A stretch of 64,000 nt of DNA from Chondromyces crocatus (GTDB lineage Bacteria > Myxococcota_A > Polyangia > Polyangiales > Polyangiaceae). The stretch spans positions 8,974,501 to 9,038,500 of the forward strand of contig NZ_CP012159.1 of NCBI RefSeq assembly GCF_001189295.1, read 5' to 3'. The position numbers were made by a program, and so were the translations under genes. The notes under the pieces were generated by a model, which worked only from the letters and a program-made list of their open reading frames with translations, was not told where the DNA came from and searched no databases. Positions 33,462 to 41,421 of the stretch are shown in pieces (the first letter of the stretch is position 1; each line of letters starts with the position of its first letter).

Positions 33462-36062
33462 CTACGCTCCCTGGCCGGACGGGGTCGGCGGTGTCGCTCG
33501 TCGTGGCGCAGATCCAGGTGATTTCGACGCGTTTCCAGGCGTCTTTGACGCAGATCCGGGCGTCTTCGTCGGCGGCGTCGCGTCGACCGGGGTGCTCGCG
33601 CCCGCAGGGATCGTCTCTGAATCTGCCCCGCTTTCCGGCTCGTCCGGTGTGTCGGAGGCATCAGGCCGTAGCAGCGCAGGCTTCACCGATCCCTCGCTGC
33701 CAGGGTCGATCGCGGCGGCGATGGCCTCCTCGCCGTCCCGTGGCGGAGGAGCGATGACGGGCTCGCTGGGGCGATCCAGCGGCACGTAGACCACAACCTT
33801 CTCGCCAGGCTGGAGCGGACTGCGCCGCGAGCGATGATTGATGCGCTCCAGCATGCCGAGCGACAGACCGTAACGGCTGGAGAGCTTGCGCCAGTCGTCG
33901 CCGTCGCGCACCGCGACTTCGAGCCGCTTACGGCCCTTCAAGGCCTCGAAGTGCGCGAAGAAATCATCCGATCCGACAGGGAGGATGCGCGCGTCGGCTT
34001 CTTCGAGGAGCAGCACGTCGTCGGTCCGTCTGCTCTTGTGGAGGAAGACCTGGAGGCTCATGCCCTCGTGCAGCGAGGCGCTCGGATCGAGCGCGTTCCA
34101 CCGGCAGAGCTCGTCGACACCGACCCCGAGCACGGAGGCGACGTCACGCAGCGCATCGCCAGAGACGACGCGGTAGAAGACGCGACGGCGATCTTCGTAG
34201 GAGAATCGCTGCGGCGGGACGGTGATCACGGGCCGGGAGTCCGGGACGTCGGCAACGCTTCCCTTCGTCGTCCCTTCGCCGAGCAGCCCTCGCGCCGGAA
34301 CGAAGAGCAGCGTCCCAGGGCGCACGGACTCACCCGAGCGAAGGCCGTTGAGCGACTGCAGGGAGCTGCGGGTGGTGCGGTGGGTGGTGGCGATGTTCTC
34401 CAGGGCCTCGCCCCAGCGCACCAGATGCCTGCCCAGCTTTGGCTCCCGCTCCAGGACACGGGGAATGGCCTTGGCGGCCTGAGCACCGACCCCAGGGGGC
34501 ACACGGACTTCCCAGCGGGTGAGCGCGTCGTTCTCCAGAGGGAGCGGGGGGGTGCGACGCGCGACGAGCTGCGGGTTCAGCGCTTCGATGTCGGACTGTG
34601 GCGCGCCCGAGGCCGTGGCCACGGCCTGCAAGGATACCCCGGAGCCCACGGCCACCTTGTCGAAGCCCACGGCGGGCTCGAGCTCCACGTCCTCGACGCC
34701 GAAGACTTCGGGGTTCCGCGCGACGATGGAGATGGCGATGATCTTCGGCACATAGAGCGCCGATTCCAGGGGCAAGCCCGCTTCCATGCGCGCGAGCTCC
34801 CAGAAGTCGTTGGTGTTGTACTTGCGGATCGCCGCGAGCAGACCGCCATAGCCCATGTTGTACGCGGCGAACGCCAGCTCCCAGCTCCCGAAGCGCTTGC
34901 GCAGATCGGAGAGGTAACGCGCGGCGGCCAGCGTGGAGCGCTCCGGATCGAGGCGCTCGTCGATCCAGCGATCGACCGTGAGTCCGTAGATGCGCGCGCC
35001 GTCGGGCATGAACTGCCAGAGGCCTGCGGCGCCCACCGCGGACTGCGCCGTGGGCTCGAAGCCGCTCTCGACGAGGGCGAGCCAGACGACGTCCTCGGGG
35101 ACCTTCTGCTCACGGAGCACGCGCCGGATGGCCGCGCCGTACCGCCCGCTCTTGCGGAGAAAGATCACCGCAGCCGACTTGCCGTGCGGATCGTTCTTGT
35201 AGTGCTCGAGGTAGCGCACGACGCGCGCGTCCCAGCGGACGGGGATGTCGGGCATCTTGAGCTGGCGGAGCCAGGAAAGGTCGCGCGGGGGCGATGGCGG
35301 AGGGCCAGGATCGACGGGGGGCGCCGTCCCCGGGAGGAGCGCCGAGGGGGGCACCCCGGAAGCGTCGACCCGTGGACCACCAGGATCCATGAGCACCGTG
35401 CCATCGGCCACCCAGGCAGGCCCTGGCGCGGGAGCTGCCGTGGGGAAAAGGAGGCGATCGATGTCGCGAAGAGCGCGCAGCTCGCCGGACTCCGCAGCGC
35501 TCGTCCCTTGCGGGGCCGCCGCCCCCGAGACCACGCGTCGCGCCGTCTCGTTGGGTTGCCCGGGCTCACCAGGCTTGCGGGTGCGCTTGGGAGGCGCCTT
35601 CTTGACGGGCTTCGCGGCCGTCTTGGGGGCAGGACGGGCGGGCTTCTTCGCCTGGGGCTTGACCGCGACCTTCGCCGGCTCGGCCTTCGGGGCGACCTTC
35701 GCCGCCAGCGTCGTGGCATCTGTCCGGGGAGCGTCCTTCGCAACGTCGGCCTTCGGAGCGTCCGTTTTTGGCGTGTCTGCCTTCGAGGCCTCCGCCTTCG
35801 GCGCATCCGCCTTCGAGGCCTCCACCTTCGGCGCTTCCGCTTTCGGTGCCTCCGCTTTCGGTGCCTCCGCTTTCGGTACCTCCGCTTTCGGTGCCTCCGC
35901 CTTCGGCACCTCTGCCTTTGTCGTCCCGGATTTGGCCGTCTCGGCAGTGGCTCCCGTTTTGTCGGAAGCCACGGCCAGTGCAGGCTCGCCTAGCGCTGCG
36001 AGGCCCAAGAGGGCCGCGAGACAGGAACAAACCAGGGGGCGGCGCACGATTCGGGTCCGCAT
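33462..36062 (-). CDS. Lytic murein transglycosylase with three LysM domains (MltD-like)
   Basis: 866 residues from the ATG at 36062, which begins a clean signal peptide. A Lys/Ala/Glu/Pro spacer of about 150 residues made of KAEAP-type pentapeptides comes first. The SLT domain has the catalytic Glu332 in ALVESGFEP, then AAGLWQFMP and AFAAYNMGYGG. Three LysM-like modules follow (RWGEALENIATTHRTT, VVSGDALRDVASVLGV, VRDGDDWRKLSSRYGL) and a Thr/Pro/Ser tail. It should cleave peptidoglycan glycan strands with 1,6-anhydro product formation while held to the wall by LysM. E. coli MltD is about 450 residues, so the spacer and tail are large additions, perhaps to cross the envelope. Confidence 0.88.
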   Translation of the reverse strand: MRTRIVRRPLVCSCLAALLGLAALGEPALAVASDKTGATAETAKSGTTKAEVPKAEAPKAEVPKAEAPKAEAPKAEAPKVEASKADAPKAEASKADTPKTDAPKADVAKDAPRTDATTLAAKVAPKAEPAKVAVKPQAKKPARPAPKTAAKPVKKAPPKRTRKPGEPGQPNETARRVVSGAAAPQGTSAAESGELRALRDIDRLLFPTAAPAPGPAWVADGTVLMDPGGPRVDASGVPPSALLPGTAPPVDPGPPPSPPRDLSWLRQLKMPDIPVRWDARVVRYLEHYKNDPHGKSAAVIFLRKSGRYGAAIRRVLREQKVPEDVVWLALVESGFEPTAQSAVGAAGLWQFMPDGARIYGLTVDRWIDERLDPERSTLAAARYLSDLRKRFGSWELAFAAYNMGYGGLLAAIRKYNTNDFWELARMEAGLPLESALYVPKIIAISIVARNPEVFGVEDVELEPAVGFDKVAVGSGVSLQAVATASGAPQSDIEALNPQLVARRTPPLPLENDALTRWEVRVPPGVGAQAAKAIPRVLEREPKLGRHLVRWGEALENIATTHRTTRSSLQSLNGLRSGESVRPGTLLFVPARGLLGEGTTKGSVADVPDSRPVITVPPQRFSYEDRRRVFYRVVSGDALRDVASVLGVGVDELCRWNALDPSASLHEGMSLQVFLHKSRRTDDVLLLEEADARILPVGSDDFFAHFEALKGRKRLEVAVRDGDDWRKLSSRYGLSLGMLERINHRSRRSPLQPGEKVVVYVPLDRPSEPVIAPPPRDGEEAIAAAIDPGSEGSVKPALLRPDASDTPDEPESGADSETIPAGASTPVDATPPTKTPGSASKTPGNASKSPGSAPRRATPPTPSGQGA
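35755..35930 (-). repeat. 15-bp tandem repeats coding KAEAP-type pentapeptides
   Basis: Imperfect 15-base units (for example GCCTCCGCTTTCGGT on the plus strand) encode KAEAP, KAEVP, KADAP and KAEAS repeats directly after the signal peptide of the transglycosylase. Such a charged Ala/Pro spacer is expected to be extended. Confidence 0.75.
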
Positions 36063-36388
36063 CTCGGGCTTTCGAGCTGTCTCACGAGGGGCCTGAAGGG
36101 TCAACTTCGAGGCGAGACGCTCACCTGGGAGCCTGGTGACGAGAGCGCCGAGCGGAGAAGCGCCTCGTGCACCGCGCACTGCGTCATCGGTCAGCCTCCC
36201 CTCGGACCACGGCGGATTTCCTGGTTGGTCTCCTTGGAGCACCGACCAACCGGGAAGGAGCCGAACAAGATGATACGAGCCTGGCGAGGCGCGCGAGCTG
36301 GAGCGTGATGCTCTTGACGCGCTCCTGCTCAGCTCCCCGCTTCACCCCGCCATCTCGACACGCCGGGGGCACTCCGCCACGACAGCCG
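36063..36388. promoter_or_regulatory. Intergenic region with a 13-bp inverted repeat
   Basis: Between the transglycosylase start and the cheB stop, TTCCTGGTTGGTC (36218-36230) and GACCAACCGGGAA (36244-36256) form a 13-pair dyad with one mismatch around 13 bases. It lies about 130 bases beyond cheB and 155 bases upstream of the transglycosylase. It could end the che transcript (no T-run) or be an operator. Nothing else is recognised in these 326 bases. Confidence 0.45.
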
Positions 36389-37456
36389 TCAGGCGAGCAG
36401 CGCGATGAAGTCGCCGATCGCGCTGAGTGGCAAGCTCTCGTTCACCACCCCGGCGCGCACCGCGGCCCCAGGCATGCCATAGACCACGGCGGTCTCTTCG
36501 CTCTCGGCCACCACCGTCCCGCCAGCAGCACGGATCGCGCGGGCGCCGATCACGCCATCGTCGCCCATGCCCGTGAGAATCACGCCCACCGCGCGGGTCC
36601 CTGCGACCTGGGCCACGCTGCGGAAAAGACGATCCGCGCTCGGCACGTACCTGTCGCCCGATACGGGCGGGCCGACCTTGATCCTGACGTCGCCTTGCAA
36701 CGAGTTGCCGGAGGTCACCACGACGTCCATGCACATCCTGCCCGGACAGACGTAGGCCTTTCGACTGATCACCTGATCGCCGTCCTGCGCCTCCACCACC
36801 CTCACGCCGCCGCGCCGGTCCAGCCGCTCGGCGAAGGTGCGCGTGAACTTGTCCGGCATGTGCTGGGCGATCACGATCGCTCCGGGGAACCTTTCCGGGA
36901 TGCGGTTGAAGATCTCCAGCAGTGCCGTCGGCCCTCCGGTGGACGAGCCGATGGCCACGAGGTGGCGCAGCGGCAGACCGAGGCGCGGCTCGGTGGGCAC
37001 ACGCTGGTGCCCGGGAGGCGCCGACACGGCTCGGGGAAGCGCAGGGGCTCTCGGCTTGAGGTAGCGCACGAGGAGGACCTTCTGGATGATCTCTTTGCGG
37101 ATGGTGGCATCAGGAGAGAACTGCCTGTCCGGCTTGGCCACGAAGTCGACCGCACCGAGTTCGAGCGCCTTGAAGACGTTCTCCTTCTGAGCGTAGCTCG
37201 AAACCACGATCACCGGGGTCGGTTGCCGCGCCATCAGGATCCGGAGGAAGGTGAACCCGTCCATCCGGGGCATCTCCAGATCCAGCGTGATCACGTCCGG
37301 CTTGAGCTGGGCGACCTGACGGAGGGCCTCGTCTCCGTCGCCGGCCTTGCCAACAACCTCGATCTCGTCGCTTCCACCCAGAATCTCGGCGATGTTGCGC
37401 CGGTTGTAGGCAGAGTCGTCGACGACGAGCGCACGCAGGGGAACCTGAGACGTCAT
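36389..37456 (-). CDS. cheB: Protein-glutamate methylesterase CheB
   Basis: 355 residues: receiver domain with Asp13/Asp14, phospho-acceptor Asp59 (VITLDLEMPRMDG) and Lys108, then a methylesterase domain with Ser172 in IGSSTGG, His199 in AQHM and the Asp of GMGDDG. It removes methyl groups (or deamidates Gln) on chemoreceptors when phosphorylated by CheA, giving adaptation. The ATG at 37456 is chosen because the receiver domain starts there; no strong ribosome binding site is visible. It begins 29 bases after the cheR stop and is the last gene of the operon. Confidence 0.94.
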   Translation of the reverse strand: MTSQVPLRALVVDDSAYNRRNIAEILGGSDEIEVVGKAGDGDEALRQVAQLKPDVITLDLEMPRMDGFTFLRILMARQPTPVIVVSSYAQKENVFKALELGAVDFVAKPDRQFSPDATIRKEIIQKVLLVRYLKPRAPALPRAVSAPPGHQRVPTEPRLGLPLRHLVAIGSSTGGPTALLEIFNRIPERFPGAIVIAQHMPDKFTRTFAERLDRRGGVRVVEAQDGDQVISRKAYVCPGRMCMDVVVTSGNSLQGDVRIKVGPPVSGDRYVPSADRLFRSVAQVAGTRAVGVILTGMGDDGVIGARAIRAAGGTVVAESEETAVVYGMPGAAVRAGVVNESLPLSAIGDFIALLA

Positions 37457-37485
37457 CAAGAGGGGGACTTTCTCGATCCGCAATT

Positions 37486-38415
37486 CTAACCAGAGAGGCT
37501 CGGTTTCTGAAACGGCGGCTTTGCGGGAGCCTCGGGCGCCGGAGGTTCGGTGACGCCGAGACGGACGGGGGCCGCCGGCTTGCGGTAGACGAGATCCTCC
37601 CGGAGATGGACCAGCTCGAACTTCGTGGGGACGTTCAGGAGCGACTCGGAGTGGCCGAGGAGCAAAAAGCCTCCAGGAAGCAGTCGTTCGTGGAACGAGT
37701 TGATCACTTTGATCCGAGACGCCTCGTCGAAATAGATGAGGACGTTCCGGCAAAAGATGATATCGACGCCGCTTACCACCCTGGCCGACGATCCGTCGAG
37801 CAGGTTCAAGCGCCCGAACTGGCACATCGCCCGGATTTCGTCGGCCACGTGGACGCCGTCAGGGCGATCGTAGAAGTAGCGCCGCCGCATTTCCGGGGGA
37901 ATCGCGCGAAACGACGAGCTTCCATACACGCCGCGCCGCGCAACGGCGATGCACCGGCGTGAGATGTCGCTCCCGAAGACGCGCACCTCGCGTGACGCGG
38001 TGAGGCCAGCGTCGTGGGCGACCATGGCGATGGAATAGACCTCTTCCCCGGTCGAGCAGCCCGCGCTCCAGATGGAGAGGCGGTTTCGCGCCCCACCCGC
38101 CTTGATGAGCATCGGCACGATCTCCGACTTCAGCGCGCGGAGCTGGTAGTCCTCGCGGAAGAAGTAGGTCTCGTTCACGGTCACCACGTCGAGCGCCTCG
38201 TCGAGCTCGGCCCGGCCCCGGGGGTGATGGCGGAGGAACTGGTGGTACTCCGCGAAGGAGCGGTGGCCCAGCACCGCGAGCCGCTCACGCAAGCGCCGCT
38301 CCATGGACAGGCGAGACTCGGGCCCGAACTGCAGTCCGCAGTGCTGGTTGAAGAACTCGCGCAGGAGACGGAACTCCTCGGGAGACAGCCGGATTTCTTC
38401 GTTCTTCGGGCTCAC
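37486..38415 (-). CDS. cheR: Chemoreceptor methyltransferase CheR
   Basis: 309 residues, usual length. An N-terminal helical domain (SPEEFRLLREFFNQHCGLQF) is followed by a SAM-binding Rossmann fold with SAGCSTGEEVYSIAM and IIFCRNVLIYFD. It methylates receptor glutamates. VNETYFFRE is the typical family phrase. The tail is Pro-rich. It overlaps the HEAT gene by four bases (ATGA), so both are translated together. No receptor with a methyl-accepting helix is encoded in this window, so its substrate must come from elsewhere. Confidence 0.94.
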   Translation of the reverse strand: MSPKNEEIRLSPEEFRLLREFFNQHCGLQFGPESRLSMERRLRERLAVLGHRSFAEYHQFLRHHPRGRAELDEALDVVTVNETYFFREDYQLRALKSEIVPMLIKAGGARNRLSIWSAGCSTGEEVYSIAMVAHDAGLTASREVRVFGSDISRRCIAVARRGVYGSSSFRAIPPEMRRRYFYDRPDGVHVADEIRAMCQFGRLNLLDGSSARVVSGVDIIFCRNVLIYFDEASRIKVINSFHERLLPGGFLLLGHSESLLNVPTKFELVHLREDLVYRKPAAPVRLGVTEPPAPEAPAKPPFQKPSLSG

Positions 38416-40349
38416 GGTGAGCTGGGCCCCTCCGAAGGACGCCAGGACGCGCGGGCGCGGCTTGGTGGCAGCCCCGACACGTCAGGAGCGCACGGAGCCG
38501 CAGCGGCCAGGAGCTCCACGTCACGGGACTGGCCCAGCAGGTCCAGAAGCTCCTCGGCGCGCGCCGCCACGGCCGGCGTCACGGCGGGATCGAGGTTCGC
38601 ACGGAGCCTCCCCAGGGCCCGCGCCGCCGCAAGCTGGACCTCCCGCTCCTCGTCCGCCAGCGCGGCAGCCAGAAGCTCCAGCGAGTCCGCTCCGGAGACG
38701 GCTGCAGATGCCAGGACCGCGGCACAACGCGCTCGTGCGTCGCCCGTCGCCGCGGCGTGGGTCAGGAACGAGAGTTCGTCGACCTCCAGCGCGCTCGAGG
38801 GGCCTCTCCTCTGCCCTCCCGGAAGCACCTGGGGCGCCCCCAGCGCCTCCAGCACCACTGCCGCTGGCAGGTAGCGCGACGGGTCATGCATCATCTCCCG
38901 CACCAGGGAGCGCGCTGCCCCCGGATGAAGCGCCGAGAGCGCCGCGAGCGCACGCTCGGCCGCACAGGCCACCGGCAGCGACGCCTCCACCGACTGCTCC
39001 GCCATGAGCCGGAGGTCTTCTTCCTGACCCAGCTTCGCCAGCGCGTAGACCGCGGAGGTCGCCACCAGGGTCGAGGGGCTGCGCAGCGCGCCATGAACGA
39101 CCGCCTGCACCTCACCGATGCGCTCGCTCTCGTCCTCCACGAGGACCACCGCGACATCGAGCAGGGCTGCTGCTTGCTCCGGTTCCAGCGGATCGACGTC
39201 GATCACGACGCCCGTCAGCAGGCGTCCCGCGGGCCCACTCAGGCGACCGAGCACCTCACCGAGCGCTCGCGGCCCGAGCGACACGAGCGCGCGCTGGGCG
39301 GGCTCGGCCAGCGCAGGCTCGGCCAGCGCGTCGACGGCCGCCTCGACCGCGCCGGGCGCGTCCGCGAGGGCGGCGAGAACCAGCGCTTGCCCCCGCAGCT
39401 CCAGGGAGCTGCTGCTCGGACCCCGCCAGGAAGGAGGCTCCACCAGGGCACCGGCCTCGTGACGCGCCGGATCCGCTGCAGCCCGCGTCAGGCGCACGCC
39501 CACGTCGGGCCCTGCAGAGCGCAGCGCCTCCACGACGTGATCGGCGAGCGGGCCCCCGATGAGACGCGACAGAGCCCCCACGATCTGCGCGAAGGCGCGC
39601 CCCCTCCCGGTGGCGAGCGCGTTCACGAGCGCCGCGGGCGCCTCGGGGCTCTCGGCAAGCGCCGCCGCCTCCAGCGCCGCAGGACGCAGCATCGGATCGG
39701 ACAGAAGCGGCTGGATCTTCGACCACGGGGCCGAGGCCTCCAGCGCGTTCAAGCCGTGCAGCGCCGTGAGCTGCACCAGCCGATCCTCGTCGGAGAGCGC
39801 TCTCGTGAGCACCTCCACCACCTGCTCGGGCGCTCCTGGACCCAGCGCAGCGATCGCCTCCACGGCGGCGTGGCGCACGTTGTCGTCTCGATCCGAGAGC
39901 GCCGCAGTGAGTGGCCCGAGCGCCTGCGGGTCACCCGTCCTCCCGAGCGCCTCCACGGCCAGCTTCCGCCCGTCCGCGTCGAGGTGCGGGAACGTCCCCG
40001 CGATGATGTCGATCGCCGCGCGCCCGTGCCCCGCGAGCACGTCGATCGTCGCGTTGCGGAGCCCCACGTTGTCCCCCGGTCGCAGCGCCTCGACCAGCGC
40101 CTCCAGCAGCAACGCCTCTCCCCCGAGGTCCCCGCGATCCGCCGCCGCCGCCAGGAGCTCTTGCCCCGCGAGCGTCGCATCCTTGCGCACCCGCCAGTCG
40201 GCGTCCCCCAGCGCCAGGAGGAGCAACGACGCCGCCGAGCGCGCTTCCAGCGCAGGCAACCTCACCGCCGCCAGACGACGGACCTCCGCATCGGGTGCGA
40301 GCAGCTCTTCACCCAGCACGGCCACGCTGATTCCATCGGGTACGCTCAC
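38412..40349 (-). CDS. HEAT-repeat protein of the chemosensory operon
   Basis: 645 residues made almost entirely of HEAT-like helix pairs of about 30-35 residues (for example LGDADWRVRKDATLAGQELL, LSDRDDNVRHAAVEAIAALG). No enzyme motif or membrane segment is present. It overlaps cheW by four bases and cheR by four bases, so it is made with the signalling proteins and probably acts as a scaffold or output partner. From memory, HEAT proteins also accompany some Myxococcus che clusters. Its very low hydrophobic-to-polar contrast and high Ala/Leu content are typical of such solenoids. Confidence 0.85.
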   Translation of the reverse strand: MSVPDGISVAVLGEELLAPDAEVRRLAAVRLPALEARSAASLLLLALGDADWRVRKDATLAGQELLAAAADRGDLGGEALLLEALVEALRPGDNVGLRNATIDVLAGHGRAAIDIIAGTFPHLDADGRKLAVEALGRTGDPQALGPLTAALSDRDDNVRHAAVEAIAALGPGAPEQVVEVLTRALSDEDRLVQLTALHGLNALEASAPWSKIQPLLSDPMLRPAALEAAALAESPEAPAALVNALATGRGRAFAQIVGALSRLIGGPLADHVVEALRSAGPDVGVRLTRAAADPARHEAGALVEPPSWRGPSSSSLELRGQALVLAALADAPGAVEAAVDALAEPALAEPAQRALVSLGPRALGEVLGRLSGPAGRLLTGVVIDVDPLEPEQAAALLDVAVVLVEDESERIGEVQAVVHGALRSPSTLVATSAVYALAKLGQEEDLRLMAEQSVEASLPVACAAERALAALSALHPGAARSLVREMMHDPSRYLPAAVVLEALGAPQVLPGGQRRGPSSALEVDELSFLTHAAATGDARARCAAVLASAAVSGADSLELLAAALADEEREVQLAAARALGRLRANLDPAVTPAVAARAEELLDLLGQSRDVELLAAAAPCAPDVSGLPPSRARASWRPSEGPSSP

Positions 40350-40837
40350 GACCCCTCCGGCAACACGCCCGACGCGGCGAGCGCGAGCGCCATCTCCACG
40401 AACCGGTGCTCATCGAGCACGAACACGAGCTGATCGTTGTGGTTGGTCACCCCGGAGATGCCCCGCAAGTCGCGGTCACCACCGACGGCCGGCGTGGGAC
40501 GCAGGGGACCATTCACGCGGAACACCTCGGTCACCGAGTCCACCACGAGCCCCACCGTATGCGTCCCGGCGTCGACCAGGATCCATTTCGTGCTCCGGGT
40601 CGGCTCGATCTCGTGCAGCCCGAAGCGCAAGCGCAGCAAGATGACCGGTACGACGTCTCCCCGATGATCGGCCACGCCCAGCACCTCGGCGGGCGTGTGC
40701 GGCAGCGGGGTGACCGGGAGAGGGTTCACGATTTCCCGGACCCGTCCGATCTCGATGGCGTACTGGACGTCCCCCACCACGAAGCCGACGAGACTACGCT
40801 GGGGATCGGGGCGGCTTCGCTCTCCAAGGATGGGCAT
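40346..40837 (-). CDS. cheW: CheW-like coupling protein (second copy)
   Basis: 163 residues of a single CheW domain: LVGFVVGDVQYAIEIGRVRE, VLGVADHRGDVVPVILLRLRF and VGLVVDSVTEVFRV follow the family's order. CheW links the CheA kinase to chemoreceptors. It starts 53 bases after the other cheW-like gene and overlaps the HEAT gene by four bases. The His in GVADHRGD replaces the more common Arg of GLINLRG-type motifs, and the sequence differs clearly from the first copy, so the two may hold different partners in the array. Confidence 0.9.
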   Translation of the reverse strand: MPILGERSRPDPQRSLVGFVVGDVQYAIEIGRVREIVNPLPVTPLPHTPAEVLGVADHRGDVVPVILLRLRFGLHEIEPTRSTKWILVDAGTHTVGLVVDSVTEVFRVNGPLRPTPAVGGDRDLRGISGVTNHNDQLVFVLDEHRFVEMALALAASGVLPEGS

Positions 40838-40890
40838 GATGGCTGCTGCGGATGAGGGCCCAGCGGGCCGGGAACTCTGCTGCTCGGGCG

Positions 40891-41421
40891 CTACGATGCG
40901 AGGATGGCCTGAAGATCGAGGAGGACGATCACCGGCGGCTGCTCTCCTCCCCCTCCTTCGGTACTGACCTGTTGCATGGGACGGGCGATGCCCGCGATGT
41001 AGCTGGCCACGTCGCCGCCGAGCGCCGTGGCCGCTGGCTCCACCTCGGCGTCCGACAGGCGATACACTTGCTGCACCTCGTCCACGTAAAGGCCGAGCTG
41101 CTCCCCCCAGGGCGCCTCCACCAGCAGGATCCTGGTCCGCCGGGAGGCCTGTGACTCCGCCAGCCGGAGCCGCCGGCGCAGATCGATCACCGTCACGAGC
41201 TGCCCGCGCACGCTCACGATGCCCATGGTCGAGTCCGGCGCACGCGGGACCGGGGTCAGCGGCGGCGGCTTGACGATTTCCCTGATCTCTTTCACCGGGG
41301 CTGCATACGTCTCGCCGGCGAGCAAGAACGCCAGGTACTCACGGCGCGGCCCGCTCTGCGCGTGGACGTTGCGCTTGATCACGCCGCCGCGGGCGCGCCT
41401 CTTCGCGAGATCTGCAGCCAT
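40891..41421 (-). CDS. cheW: CheW-like coupling protein (first copy)
   Basis: 176 residues with a 30-residue Arg/Lys-rich lead before a CheW domain (YLAFLLAGETYAAPVKEIRE, GIVSVRGQLVTVIDLRRRL, GLYVDEVQQVYRL). The VRG element matches the usual receptor/CheA contact. The start overlaps the cheA stop by one base (TGATG), so translation is coupled. It should bridge CheA and receptors. Confidence 0.92.
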   Translation of the reverse strand: MAADLAKRRARGGVIKRNVHAQSGPRREYLAFLLAGETYAAPVKEIREIVKPPPLTPVPRAPDSTMGIVSVRGQLVTVIDLRRRLRLAESQASRRTRILLVEAPWGEQLGLYVDEVQQVYRLSDAEVEPAATALGGDVASYIAGIARPMQQVSTEGGGGEQPPVIVLLDLQAILAS

